Positions 21,838 to 34,248 of a stretch of 64,000 nucleotides of DNA are shown here, one piece after another. The notes below the pieces were generated by a model that saw only the letters and a program-made list of their open reading frames with translations, did no database searches and was not told where the DNA came from. The stretch is taken from contig OU015498.1 of the NCBI GenBank assembly GCA_907164885.2, positions 128,863,651-128,927,650 on the forward strand. Reading direction: 5' to 3'. The translations under genes were made by a program, and so were the position numbers. The stretch comes from Dolomedes plantarius. Lineage: Eukaryota; Arthropoda; Arachnida; Araneae; Dolomedidae. How positions within the stretch are numbered: position 1 is the first letter of the stretch; each line of letters begins with the position of its first letter.

Positions 21838-22962
21838 TTAGTTTAAATAATTTGAATAATTGTTTTGTCTACTCCTGTTCGTTCCACTACCCCTATACCA
21901 ATTACTACTGCCTCTGAAAATGTTAGCTCTTCGGCTACTAAAGTTTTGTTTCTGTGTGGGATTTTCCCTGTAATCATTTTGGTCCATACCGTATCCATAC
22001 TCTTTTCTGCTTGCCGCGGTTTGGTTTGCAGCGAAATTATGCTGGGGTGTTTGCTGTGTAGTTGGGTCATTTGTTCTACTCATATCGTGTCCTACATTTT
22101 TATTCCCGTCATTAATTGTTTTCAGCTTCTTTCGGCATTCTTCTATGCTATGCCCTATTTTTAGACACCAATTACACTGCCTTTTTTGTTCGGCCAAGTT
22201 CTTAATGGTTTGTTGTAATTCCGCTATCTGGGTTTTTAATTCTTTGACGTCAACCTGTTCCTTCTGTGTTTTGTTTAATTGTGTTCGCAGGCGTACCGTA
22301 TTGACCGTGTTGCTTTCCTCGTCGTAAATTATACTTAGTTCTCTAGCCCGTTTGATTGCCTCGTCAAATTCTACTATATTTCCTTTTCTTAACTCCGTTT
22401 TAATTTCCCCCGGAATTATTTCCATGAATTTTGCTAATTTAATATCGTTCGCTAGACGTTTTGTTTCCTCTGCTGATGTTTCAGTGATTCCTAAATAGTC
22501 ATTTCCTAATCTTTCTATCTCTTGCGCTATCTCGTCATATGTTTGGGCTGGTGTAAATACTATGTTTTGGAATCGCCATTGTTTTTGCATCCTAGTTGGG
22601 CCCGGTTGGAATTTGTTACGTAGAATCTCTACCACTGTGTTGAATTCTTTTGCGTTTTGGAGCGTCGCGTTGCCCTGTAAAAATTCCGCTGCTCTGTCGC
22701 GCAGTCTTGATTTGGCTAAAATTGCTTTCTGCATATTCGTCCATCTTGTCAAACTCGCGATTTCTTCGAATTGTTGTTTGAAAAATTCTACTGATTCGTT
22801 TTCCTTCCCACTAAAAACGGGTAGCGGTGCTATCATGTTTGTATCAACCACATGAGCGTTATTCGCCGTCGTGTTATTTTCACTACCTGTGTTCTCGCGC
22901 CTAAGAATTGTTTCCACTACGGGATCTTCCTGCCGGTTATTTGTTTTTCTTCCTCGCGCCAT
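21838..22962 (-). CDS. Gag protein of the deleted gypsy-like element
   Basis: A 374-codon frame starts at ATG 22962 (MARGRKTNNRQ); an upstream TTG at 22977 is only an alternative-start artefact. The middle has the helical retrotransposon gag pattern (LPVFSGKENESVEFFKQQFE; KFMEIIPGEIKTEL). A coiled-coil stretch precedes a single zinc knuckle CNWC..GH..EEC (CX2CX4HX4C, first Cys about residue 263). The C-terminal tail is rich in N, R, Q and G, as in nucleocapsid regions. Gag stops before the protease, which lies in a different open segment downstream. The frame is intact although the element cannot replicate. Confidence 0.85.
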   Translation of the reverse strand: MARGRKTNNRQEDPVVETILRRENTGSENNTTANNAHVVDTNMIAPLPVFSGKENESVEFFKQQFEEIASLTRWTNMQKAILAKSRLRDRAAEFLQGNATLQNAKEFNTVVEILRNKFQPGPTRMQKQWRFQNIVFTPAQTYDEIAQEIERLGNDYLGITETSAEETKRLANDIKLAKFMEIIPGEIKTELRKGNIVEFDEAIKRARELSIIYDEESNTVNTVRLRTQLNKTQKEQVDVKELKTQIAELQQTIKNLAEQKRQCNWCLKIGHSIEECRKKLKTINDGNKNVGHDMSRTNDPTTQQTPQHNFAANQTAASRKEYGYGMDQNDYRENPTQKQNFSSRRANIFRGSSNWYRGSGTNRSRQNNYSNYLN

Positions 22963-23267
22963 GGTTATACTGATCAATTAAATTCTAAGTTTAAAATATC
23001 TAACACACCTTACACACCCTACACAGTACTCCGTAACGTGTATATCAGTAATATATATATAACACTTAACTAAATATTTTTACATATATAAATATCAGAA
23101 TTGGAATTTTACGCTGAGAGTTGTCCCGAAATTTAACCTATACACATATAAATATTCCTCACAAAATTTGACACTATGATTTCCTACAATAATATAATAA
23201 TATACAATAACATAACAATCATACACAATACATTTATACCGCAATAACCTTGTCCTCACTAAAGCAG

Positions 23268-23287
23268 TGAAACTGGACGGCACCAAT
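23268..23287 (-). promoter_or_regulatory. Primer-binding site of the deleted gypsy-like element
   Basis: Directly after the LTR on the minus strand is AT followed by TGGTGCCGTCC. TGG matches the complement of a tRNA CCA end at the expected place. I did not identify the tRNA. Confidence 0.55.
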
Positions 23288-24683
23288 TGTAATAACCCAG
23301 GTGGGGTTATCAGGCTGTGCACGTATAGCTATTAATTAATGTCGCGTTGCGACCAAAGCTGTTTCAACACACACCAATGAAAGGGTCACAACTCTCAGGA
23401 ACTACACACAGGTTACATATATACAATTTTATTTACACACATGTATTTACCGATTCATTATACAGCATCGTGCTAAATACAGAATCATCCAATATGATAT
23501 ATTCAATTATACTTATAAACATTTCATCTTCACAAATAAAGCAAGCCGACCCTTGCGGGTTAAGAGGCGATAATGTAATAACGGGATGTGAAATAGATAT
23601 AATTAATTAAATGCTCACCCGTGGGTTGCCGGCACTGTTGCATAGTCTCACTACACCACTAGCGCACATAAGGTTTGGTAATACTTGATAGTCCAGGTAC
23701 ACTAGGACCGTCTGAACAGATCGATGCGGGCAATTACAGTTCGCTGCTCACACATTGGTTGTCGGCACTGTCGCGTACTCACGTTGCACCACTAGCACAC
23801 CTAAATTCGGTAATACTTAAAAGTCACTGTGCACTAAGTTCGTCGAAAGAGTTCTATATTGATACTAAAAAGTCAATGATCGATGATAACTCAGGATGGA
23901 TCTCGAACACTGGGTTGCGATGGTTCTCTTAGGTTGCTTCACGGGTCAGTCAGCACTGGATGTTGGTCATCGACGTATTCATCATAGCACCTTGTATCAA
24001 ATTTCGCTCCGGTAGTGTTTACTCGTTGGTCGCCTTATTTCAGAATACTTTCATCGTCACGCCGTAGTTATATATATTTGCGTTATATTTCTTTATGTAC
24101 TCTCGCGGATTCATCAATTGCGTTGCCTCGGGATGCTTCTCGTTCACGCAGCAACTTACTTCGTCTCTTTTTCTTCCTTTCGTATGGCTCACTCTCACAT
24201 GCGATATTCTGTTGTTTGTAATATCGTTGGCCAAGCGGTGGCTCCGTTATTTTTTGTTCATTTTGTTTAAGTCACGGGGCTCTCTCTTAAAAATGCTTCA
24301 CACCATGTATATATATTTCTTTTCTTTTTTGTGTGATTGGTTCTTGCCTTTTTGGCTTCCTCTTTGCTCGCCCCGCCTCTTGATTGTGTTGGGGGCTGAG
24401 CCACTTAGTTCATAGGTTGGTTCATGTTTTATGATTTGCATTTTTTAATTATGTTGGGCGCCTCTCCTCGTCTGGGAAATTTCTCAACTCCAGTTTCCTA
24501 ATCTTTGATCTTCGATTTATGGCTGCTGTCCTCTTACTTATTTTATGGTTTTATTGCCCGTGTTATTGTGCACTGCCGACGCTCTGCTCCCAGGCGCCAT
24601 GAGGCGTCATAAATTCTGCTCACAATACCGGCTGTGTGGTCCTACCAATTTAGATTTCGCGTATTCACATCTCGTTTATTACA
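23288..24683 (-). repeat. 5' LTR, about 1.4 kb
   Basis: Minus-strand LTR starting TGTAATAAACGAG and ending GGGTTATTACA. It is unusually long beside the 299-bp gypsy LTR in this window. It carries two imperfect tandem copies of a roughly 100-bp block (23612-23720 and 23744-23850, each with a GGTAATACTT core and CACCACTAGC). A TATATATA stretch near 24308-24317 is a possible promoter. Confidence 0.8.
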
Positions 24684-24688
24684 ACACC

Positions 24689-25090
24689 CATTCCACACGT
24701 ATGCTAAGCGCGTGCAATGAGGGCAAAGGTTAATTAGCGATATACTTTTTTACCCTCACGAGTGTTCAGTGTTAGTTGAGGGAAGGAGTAAAGGATTGTG
24801 AGATGCCTTCGTCTATCGATAGATTTGATGTTGTTAGACATTATTTTTCGAGTGCAACGGACATTTTTTGCCAAACGAGGACATTAGAGTACCCTAATAC
24901 ATCGTGAAAATAGCATCGTAGATGGAAAGACATTTGAAACCACTTTCCTTATTTCTTCAACCCATACAGACAAAAAAAATAAGCATATACTACTAATGCA
25001 TATATTTTTTTGATATTGTGTAGGGAACTTGAGTATGCGTCACACAAGAGGTTTAAATTGAATTGGCTTTGACATTTTTGGTAACATGAT
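24689..25090. other. No gene recognised
   Basis: Unremarkable sequence between the LTR element and the SINE. Confidence 0.4.
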
Positions 25091-25097
25091 GTATATA

Positions 25098-25240
25098 TAA
25101 TGCTGTTGTTGTTGTTGCCAATGCTCCCTGGTTGGAGGTTCCATTCACCAGGTCCTAATAGGATATTGGGCTGAAAGGGGCGGCTCCTGTTTTGAATTAG
25201 CACAACAAGAGTCGGAGTTCGACTTGGCTAAAGCCGGACA
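25098..25240 (-). mobile_element. 5'-truncated SINE, family with (GTT)n tail
   Basis: The plus strand shows GTTGTTGTTGTTGCC then a body including CGGCTCCTGTTTTGA and GTCGGAGTTCGACTTGGC. The same motifs occur in the SINE at 62592-62911 in opposite orientation and in part in 56923-57218. The tRNA-like 5' end is missing. Confidence 0.7.
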
Positions 25241-26170
25241 TACATAATGATATATACATCTAATATATCAATCTTTATCTAAGTCTGCATACACAGAAGA
25301 TTATCTTTTATTTTCATATTGAAACAATATCTTCTAATCACTCCAGGGAATAATCGAAAAAATAAGTTGCCTCAAAAAGACAATGAAAAACAATTTTTGG
25401 CAATTTTTGGGAGTGGTTTTCGTCTCTTTCATTCATAAAATTCAGATTCATTAAACAAAGTGGTTGTTATCGCTTATATTAAATTTAATTATTATTTTAT
25501 AATTTTTTAAAATTTATTCAATCCTTTATTTATTTTTTCCAATTGTCTGATCATTTATGGTTTAATTATAATTAAATTTTGATTTAGATTTTGTCTGGAT
25601 TTTAAATCATTTGTTGTTTTGCTCCTAACAGAGCGTTATATTTTTCTAGCGTATAATGTTCTATACATTTATATAAACATAAAAAAGTCTATCTTCAGAC
25701 ATTCAGTTAGTTTCACGATATCTCATACATATGTTTAGTTATTTTGTTACTATTGCATATAATACTGCCGTTAATGTTTAAAAATAATTAATTATTTACA
25801 GTTTCTTTTTTAATACAGTGTGCATAGTTAGGAAAATACTTAATTTATATATGTTTTCTGAACTTGTTACAGTTAAGTATTTAATGTAATTGGAACCAAA
25901 TTTACAAAACGTCTCATAAAAAAAATGTGTTTCAATAAAAATTTTAACGAGTCAGGAAAATTAAGTCTTTAAAATAATTTCATTTCTAAAATTTTGAATT
26001 TCCTAAATATAAAAATTTTGTATCATGTCACACTATTTTCAGGATTTTTAATATGAAATATTTAAAAAAAAATTATAAAAACTTTTTAACTCAATTCCCT
26101 AGACGGTTATTTAAATTACATTTAAATGTAAATCTCTGTATTTCACTTTTGAATTCTATATTACGGGAGG
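25241..26170. other. No gene recognised
   Basis: Strongly AT-rich, no frames or repeats of note. Confidence 0.5.
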
Positions 26171-26174
26171 AAGA

Positions 26175-26878
26175 TGCTTTATACGAAAACCTAACCTATT
26201 CTTCTTTTATGCTTCTGCTGGAAAATATCGAACGGCTTTTGATGGAGAAGTAGAGGCTATTTGTATAGCCCTTAAACACCTATTGATCTTTGAAGACAAA
26301 TTTGATAGAGTGGTTATATTTTCTGACTCCCAAGCTGCAATTCAGGCGATTAGTTCATCTAGTCCGCCCTCATCAAGGGAAATCTACCTGTGTCGGCAAT
26401 ATTTACGGGAGTTGTCTGGGAGAATGAAGCGTGTGATTCTTCAGTGGATACCGGGCCTTTGTGGCATCTTTGGAAACGAGCAAGCAGACATTCTCGCTAA
26501 AAAGGGTTCAAGACTTCTTCAAACCAGATTTTCCCCACTATCATACCATTCTATAAAGATGTATATCAAGAAAACAATAAACAGACTATTCAAATCTCAA
26601 ATTTAGGACAGAATAAAATCGAAGCGTTGGGGGGGTTGGGGATCTTTTGAGAGTCCCAGCAGCCCACGACGGCACGCAGTTGCCCAATTTCGCCTACTAA
26701 CTGGACATGACTGCTTAGCAGAACACTTACACCGCATCGGAATTTTCTCAAGCCCTTATTGTCCCCTCTGTAACTCTAATGATCTTATGAAAAGATACCA
26801 CCTCCACCAATGTGCAGCCCTTAGTGGTGACTGTGAAACGGCGCTTTACTGGAAGGCCAGAGAACTCCTTAGGCAATG
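26175..26878 (+). pseudogene. RNase H and C-terminal end of an R1/I-like LINE
   Basis: FDGEVEAICIALKHLL, FSDSQAAIQAISSSS and QWIPGLCGIFGNEQADILAK are the RNase H motifs (Glu, Asp and the NExAD block). After a stop near 26604 and a poly-G frameshift around 26630, sequence resumes with RRHAVAQFRLLTGHDCLAEH and CPLCNS, the CCHC-like tail, to a TGA near 26878. The 3' UTR follows. RT and endonuclease are missing. The family is related to the LINE at 30120. Confidence 0.75.
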
Positions 26879-26879
26879 A

Positions 26880-29390
26880 CTTCGGTCAATTTTATGTCAT
26901 CTCTTTCTGTGTTTTTGTATTTCTACTTGTTATTAGCTTTGTATTTGCATTGCCATTTGAAAATTTAAAAAAATGTACGAAAACCCATTTTTAAGGAGAA
27001 AATCTGAATATGTTCAGCTGGGATGATTTGCGATTTTATACATTTTTGTCCTAACATAAACGATTGCTTAATAGCTTACTAACAATTTTAGAAATATAAA
27101 GTTTATAGAATCAATGTGCTTACCCATACTTTACGTTTAGGATATTCGGAAATGTACCTGTATAAAAACTTCCCATTTAATTTGGCTGTATTGATTCATA
27201 CGTTCTTACATTTTTCTTGCTTATTATAACATCTTGTTAGCAGTTAACATTGAGGGAAGTAAAATAAGAAGAGTCTTCATGTTCCGATCGTCCATTTACC
27301 AAAATCTCTTCAAAACCTTCACTCTAAGTGGTATTTAAACCCTAATCAGTCCACTTATTATGAAGAAAAATTTCTAAAAAAATATTTTTTTCTAGAAATT
27401 TTTATATCAATATTGTGTTTCAAAAGTTTTTTTCCTTGGACTTTAGCTTGCAGACGAAAATACCGTACGCACGATTGAGAAATTCATAAAATGTTTTCAT
27501 GAATATATGACAGTTTTTACGAACAAAATTCTTTTTTATATGATACTAGTATTGACTATTAAAATGGAATTTTCAGAGTTTACGAGTGTAGATGGATTGT
27601 AAATTATGAATCTCTTTTTACATGCTTAAGTATGAGATTTCGTTTTCATCAGCTCAAGATATGGTTCAATTCATGAAATTTGCTTTTAAAGTTTTTTTTT
27701 AACTTTTGTACTTTTAAGAAACTTAAAGATTGATTTTTCATTAACTAAGCATTGTACTTAATATTTCTTATTTTATCAGCTTTGTTTTTATAGTTCAAAT
27801 TAATTTTCATCCATACGAAATTAATTTTTTTAACTACTCATGTTTGATTTATTTTACTATTGATAGAAGTTAATTATGTTAAACTATTTTTTACAACCTA
27901 TGTTGATTTCTGTTTATTGATTTTTCATAACTTAATTTTTTAGGGGAGAGACGAGACTACGTGAAATTTATACTCAAATCATAAGCTTTATTCTTTTCAA
28001 ATAACATTATAATGAATAAAATAATCATAAACGGGAAGAAAGATCCATAAATGTAAGGAATTATTTGAAGAAACTGGATTTTAGAATACTGTAATATCCT
28101 ACCCAGTAACAAAGTATTTAAATATTTATTTTAATAATGTAACTTTTCCTGTCTTTACCTTACTTATCATGTAAAAAGTAAAATCCATTGACTTATGAAG
28201 AGATTTAGTTAAGCTGCTTAAAATATACACAAATATTGAAGCTCCGACAGGGCTGTAAACAAAGAGATTAATTACGTGATGCTAGAGACCTATCTGAAGC
28301 CTAATTTAGCTTCCTGTTTTCTCTCTGCTAATTAAAATAATCGCTTTAACAAATTTTCTCATTACTGCCTAATCTCTTATGTCTCTTTAAACTTAATTAA
28401 ACTTTGTGAATATAAGCTATGTTGAGATATATAAGTCTAATAAAATTATGAACTTAAGAATTTACACACTGTTGAATGTTTCTATCAAAATTTCGAAAAA
28501 TCTTCATTTGTTTTGTAGTGAAGTTTAGAAAGCGAACACAGTGAAATACATCTCCGCATAGAAAGTGGGAAATGCATAATAATATTTTCTAAACTACAAG
28601 AAATATGCTTTTATAAGTAATATTTATGATTTCTTCTGATTGCTTGATCGCTTTGTTTTATGTGTTCTTCAACAAACACAGTATTCATTAGAAACGTCTC
28701 TCATAGTACACGCTTATGAAAAATGAAATATTATTACTTAACAGCAAATATATGGAATCATTAGACACAATTTTCGCATTTAAATGGAATCTCAGTCAAT
28801 AAATTGGACAGAAAAGATACTAAGTCTCTGAAAAAGAAATATGATTTACAAATGCTACAGTGGTTTTTGCTTTCCTTATAGCCCTGTGATGCTACTGTTT
28901 TATTTTCTCGATGATTTACGATCATCAGCATTGTTACTAATCGATACCCTGTAGTTTATATAAAGATTTTCACAAATCCATAGAGGGAAATAACATACAA
29001 AATTTATGCGATATACGCAATGTCTGAGGATAACATAATTTAGGGGTACTTTTAGATAACAAGTTGCAAAAATAAAAGAAGAAATTTAATTTGAGGGGAA
29101 GAGTTGGCTTGCTGCTATGGGCCAGTTCCTGCTTTCGTGAGAATGACCATAAGGATATGTGTAACAAGTTAAAATAATTAAATAAACATACAAAATATAT
29201 ATTTCATAAATTTCATATTTCTTTGAGGAATATAAAAAATTCATGGAAAGTATCACTTTCACCACACTCTATATCAAAAAAAATATTGTTATACCAAGTA
29301 AGAGTTGTCCGATTGCAACAAAAATTGGTGGAACATGCCCACCCACCCCGAAAAAAAAATTCGAATTTCAGAACAATTGAATGATTTATT
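26880..29390. other. No gene recognised
   Basis: 2.5 kb of AT-rich DNA with no frame over 65 codons, no microsatellite and no visible inverted or direct repeat. It is one of the few long stretches here without recognisable elements. Confidence 0.5.
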
Positions 29391-29394
29391 CCAG

Positions 29395-29560
29395 AATTGA
29401 ATCGTTACAAAGTGAAGAAGTCAATACGGCGTATGCCCACCTCTGGTTTGGATACAAGCTGTCGCCCGGCTTGGCATACACTAATAAAGTTATCGTTTGG
29501 TGTCCTGCGAGATTTCTGTCTAAATTGTCTCCAATTCTCAGGCAAAAATCGGCAGCATTC
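29395..29560 (-). pseudogene. Tc1-like transposase 3'-end relic
   Basis: At nucleotide level GGCGTATGCCCACCTCTGG and the following TACAAGCTGTC resemble the 3' coding end of a Tc1 family I know from arthropods. The minus strand reads ENWRQFRQKSRR and ends in a degraded C-terminus. The DDE core is absent. It adjoins the LINE 5' monomers. Confidence 0.4.
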
Positions 29561-29650
29561 CTTCGGGGAGGCATTGTTATAGTCAACGTAACATATCCGC
29601 AGTCAAATGTATAAACAATTTGAACATCAGGTCGAGAATAGCTCCTCATA

Positions 29651-30122
29651 CACTCCTGCTGGACGCGCAGTACTGATGCGCTGGAGATCCTGCTATTCAT
29701 TCTTTGGACACCAAATTTTAATAATTTCCATGTGCGGTCGAAACATCTTTGCATGCGAAATTTGATTGGAATAAATCTGGGAATTAACACTAAATCTGTC
29801 ACAGCGCTGCCTCGCTTTCCTCCCATCTTGTTGGAATCTAGTTGATTAACACTATGCTCTTATGATTAACACTCACTTAACTATGCACTTATGATTAACT
29901 ATGCACTTATGATTAACACTCCTGCTGGACGCGCAGTACTGATGCGCTGGAGATCCTGCTATTCATTCTTTGGACACCAAATTTTAATAATTTCCATGTG
30001 CGGTCGAAACATCTTTGCATGCGAAATTTGATTGGAATAAATCTGGGAATTAACACTAAGTCTGTCACAGCGCTGCCTCGCTTTCCTCCCATCTTGTTGG
30101 AATCTAGTTGATTAACACTATG
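29651..30122 (+). repeat. Two 206-bp tandem monomers upstream of a LINE ORF
   Basis: 29651-29856 and 29917-30122 are nearly identical, with one difference seen (AAATC against AAGTC), offset by 266 bp. Between them are three short repeats of TGATTAACACT/TATGCACTTA. The second monomer ends at the ATG of the LINE frame. The layout recalls tandem promoter monomers of LINE 5' UTRs. Confidence 0.75.
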
Positions 30123-30760
30123 GCGAATATTGAGCTCCGAATTCTACAGTGGAATTCCGGTGGTATTTCTCACGCTAAAAAGTCCCAGATTTTGAATGTT
30201 GTCCACTCTCCATCGAGCGAATTAATGATTGCAGGAAATTCCTTCACAGCATGGCTGACTCGTTGTTCTGCAGTGGGTACCTGCCCATTGTGGAATTGAA
30301 TGAAATGAGAAGGCTGATTTCCTGGCTAAGAAAGGTACTGCTATCCTGCAGATTCCCAATAACCTAATGACTTTCAACTCTGCAAAAATATTTATTAAAC
30401 TGGATTTTAAGAAGAGGTTTACCTCTTATCTTACTGCCGAAGCAATGGGAAAGGCCTGGGAGTGTCTCACTCATTCGAGGTCTGTTGTTCCGGATTCAAC
30501 GCGTCCAGTGGCTGTTGCGTCATTTCGACTCCTGAGGGGACACGACTGTCTGAATGCCCATTTATTCAGAATTGATGTGAAGGACTCCCCTTTGTGTACT
30601 CTATGTGATTCTGGAAAATCATGGACTCTAGCCATATTGACGTGTGCTCTGCACTTAGTTCTTTAAATTCCATTCTACATAGATACTAGGAGGCAAGACA
30701 TAGGCTAATGACTTAGTGTCAAATGCCTTGGCATTTGTATAAATAAATAACTTACCAAGT
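30120..30760 (+). pseudogene. LINE with endonuclease start joined to its RNase H end
   Basis: From ATG 30120 the frame reads IELRILQWNSGGISHAKKSQ, the usual first strand of an APE-type endonuclease in R1/I-like LINEs. At about 30245-30262 it jumps to VVLQWVPAHCGIE, a TGA, NEKADFLAKKGT, the end of RNase H in another frame. Then come FRLLRGHDCLNAHLFRIDVK and CTLCDS, the C-terminal knuckle. More than 800 codons including all of RT are missing. The 3' end has short AAATAAATAA repeats near 30742. The structure arose by internal deletion or template switching. Confidence 0.75.
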
Positions 30761-31336
30761 AAATGTAACTGAACTAGTTACATAGATTTCAGAGATTGTT
30801 GAGATTGTTCAAGTAAGGACAGAAGAACTGGAGATAGATATTCTGGATCTTCAGAACGACATTGTCATAAATTCATTGTATCGGATAAGAATTTCTGGAA
30901 TATATTTGACAGAAGCAAATTTCCATTCTTGAAAAGAGCAGCATATAAAATAACATCATTTTTCGGTTCCACATACTACTTGTGTAAATCATTTTTTAGA
31001 CAATGAATATCATAAAATCAAAGTACAGATCACGACTTACAGATGACACGAGCAGGAATATCATCATACTCCACTAATTACGAAGCAATGGCCAATGAAA
31101 TGCAATGCCAAAAATCACCTTGAATTTGAGATTTGGATTTTTATAAAGAATTTTTATACTTTCTAGATTTTGTATGCATTATTTAGTAATCATTTATTTA
31201 ACAAAAGAATATTAACAATAATTTTTATATGTTAAATTATATTTTTGGAATTAAATGTTTTTTTTGTACGTTGTGTGTATGTATTAATAACTATGTCCAA
31301 CTATAAATTCCCTTGAAAAAATAAATTGTCCGACCG
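30761..31336. other. No gene recognised
   Basis: AT-rich, short frames only. Confidence 0.45.
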
Positions 31337-31369
31337 GAATTCTAGAATGTGCTCTTAGGTACAAAACAG

Positions 31370-31853
31370 TTGGGGACACCTGCACTAAGGCATACTTTCC
31401 ACAAGTTTTCTGTAAGTCTAGGTAGAAATAGCTAGCCATGCCTTTTGCAAGACATTGGGAAGAGATTATTTAGAAGATGGGCGTGGGTGGCTGTGTCGTA
31501 TCTGCCCCAGTTCGTCCCACAAGTGCTGGATCGAATTGAGGTAGGTTCTCTGAGAAGGCCATTCAATCAAATTCACCTCATTTTCAGAAACCCAGTCTAG
31601 CACACGTGTTGCAGTATGACATAGAGCACGATCCTGTTGGAAGAAACAACCATCGTCCCTGTAGTATTGCCATAGTATAGGCGGGGCCGAATTATCAAGA
31701 ACGTCGAGGAACACCTCAGCTGTCATGGTACCTGGTACAGAGAGCAATTGGTCGAGTCCTAACTAGGAAAAACAACCCGACACTAAGATGGACTCTACTC
31801 CGAACTTCACTGTTGGAACAACACAGTCTGAATGAAACTGTTCTCCGGACAGA

Positions 31854-31856
<3 letters not shown>
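31370..31856 (-). pseudogene. Tc1-like transposase fragment, cut by (TA)n
   Basis: The minus strand from 31840 gives CVVPTVKFGVESILVSGCFS, then VPGTMTAEVFLDVLDNSAPP, FFQQDRALCHTATRVLDWV (second Asp) and NSIQHLWDELGQ, with the Glu of the usual PIEHLWDEL replaced by Gln. Stops follow before the expected C-terminal ESMP motif. The 5' half is absent: the fragment ends where a TA microsatellite begins at 31857. Confidence 0.75.

Positions 31857-31905
<49 letters not shown>
31857..31905. repeat. (TA)n microsatellite
   Basis: About 24 TA units at the broken end of a Tc1 fragment. Confidence 0.95.
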
Positions 31906-32840
<935 letters not shown>

Positions 32841-33142
32841 GGGACTTTTTTTTTGCTGTTGTTACTCCTTCTTGCTTCCATCAGTTGAAAACATACGGTA
32901 AACTCGAATTTGAGCTATCCAGTTTGGATGCAATTAATCGCACAGAAAGATGACCCAAATGGCAACCAATGATGAGCCCGAGTTGGAATATGGTAAGTTG
33001 AGGTAAGTAGAGTGAATAAATAGTTAATGGAAAATTAGCTGCCTTTTATTTCACCCATGTCCTTCCCAGTATAGTGTTCGTCGAACCCAGTATTAGCATA
33101 TTTGACGATTTTCTAAAGTGTCCAAATACTTTTGACTATATG
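32841..33142. other. No gene; possible TcMar end
   Basis: CCAAATACTTTTGACTATAT at 33122-33141 resembles the terminal repeat of Tc1/mariner elements. Nothing else is recognised. Confidence 0.35.
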
Positions 33143-33143
33143 G

Positions 33144-33186
<43 letters not shown>
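33143..33186. repeat. (ATCT)n microsatellite
   Basis: About 11 ATCT units between two transposon ends. Confidence 0.95.
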
Positions 33187-34082
33187 GTCCCAGAAAAATA
33201 TATGCACCCAGATGGAAACGAGCTACTATCACGGAACTTGACATGTATGTAGTGTATGAGGACATAAGAAAAAGATTACAAATTCAGAAGAACAGATCGT
33301 TTTATTAAGAAGATATGGCATGAAAAAGGTTACAAATCAGTAAGTAGTAAATCCACCTCTGGCAGCTATACAAGCCGAACGTGACATCGAATCAGTGAGG
33401 TCACCTATGACCTCCTGCGGAAGATCATGCCATAATCTTTGCAACTGGGCAGTTAATTCACCAGTATTCCGGGACGTCTGCAGTTGCCTGCCAAGCACAA
33501 CCCAGACGTGCTTGTTACGACTCAAAACTCCGTCTGCAACTGTTTGTCCCTATAAACGGGGAATTTTGGTTTTACTCTCCTACGGGAGGAAATTACTGTA
33601 TGTGCATGTCACGTGTTAAAACGAAAGTAACTTGTTGTCGCGTTGAGATCCGATTTGCGCGGCTCTTAGAACCATGTGATGGCTCGACCAGTCGAGTGGA
33701 AATATCTGGGCGGCTTAAATGAAAGGCCGTAAATAATTGTAAGATTTCTGTAACTGTGCTGTGAGTTTAATTGTTAATAAATGTCAGTGTTTCGTAAAGG
33801 ACTCGGAGTCGGATGCTATAATTTATGTTACAGTGCTCTATTGGCAAGAGGTCTGGTGACCTGACAGGCCATGAGAGTACGTCATATCCTTGAAGACATT
33901 GTTGGGAGAGTCTCGCAGTATGTGGACGAGCATTGTCTTGGTGATAAATGGCACCTGGGCGACTTGATATCATAGGCAGTAGAACTGGCGTTAAAATCTC
34001 GACCACGTAACTGCGTGCTGTGAAAGTACGTTGAAGGACGCCTAGATTTGATGGTGTATCCCTACAAATCGCTCCCCACACT

Positions 34083-34083
<1 letters not shown>
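33187..34083 (-). pseudogene. Tc1-like transposon fragment, sister of the 16907 copy
   Basis: From GTCCCAGAAAAATATATGC the sequence follows the left part of the 16907-19203 element closely (terminal repeat, 3' UTR, C-terminal coding part on the minus strand with [19 protein letters not shown] and SPDLLPIEH). It ends in the TA tract at 34084, so the 5' half of the gene is missing. A 320-bp solo LTR sits inside at 33513-33832. Stops and frameshifts are present. Confidence 0.75.
33513..33832 (+). mobile_element. Solo LTR with 5-bp target duplication
   Basis: Starts TGTTACGACT and ends TTTATGTTACA, flanked by GTGCT at 33508-33512 and 33833-33837. The uninterrupted sister at 17221-17250 shows the empty site (CAGACGTGCTCTATTGG). 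An AATAAA lies near 33775. Short TGTTAC ends and a 5-bp duplication fit a Pao/BEL-type or similar LTR. It is a remnant of recombination between two LTRs. Confidence 0.85.
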
Positions 34084-34130
<47 letters not shown>

Positions 34131-34213
34131 TTTGTATATATATATATATATATATACACATATATATATATATATATATATATAAATATTTGTATATATA
34201 TATATATATACAC

Positions 34214-34245
<32 letters not shown>

Positions 34246-34248
34246 ATA
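34084..34248. repeat. Compound (TA)n with AAATATTTG interruptions
   Basis: Four TA blocks are separated by two AAATATTTG and two ACACA breaks; the 64-bp unit appears duplicated. It separates two transposons. Confidence 0.9.

Larger units (their letters stand above)
20951..24683 (-). mobile_element. Internally deleted gypsy-like LTR retrotransposon
   Basis: The 5-bp direct repeat ACACC flanks the element at 20946-20950 and 24684-24688. Its ends are TGTAATA... and ...TATTACA. On the minus strand it holds a full 5' LTR (24683-23288), a primer site, gag and protease. It then passes directly into the last 255 bp of the 3' LTR (21205-20951). RT, RNase H, integrase and about 1.1 kb of the 3' LTR are gone. 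The intact target duplication shows the outer ends are original. Where both LTRs survive they differ at about 4 of 255 positions by eye. Confidence 0.85.

Noticed and set aside
22562..23073. Plus-strand frames across gag and the leader
   Set aside because: Shadows of the minus-strand gag, with no domain of their own.
29386..29826. 146-codon minus-strand frame
   Set aside because: It spans a Tc1 relic and a LINE 5' monomer, has no coherent domain, and its end is repeated noncoding sequence.
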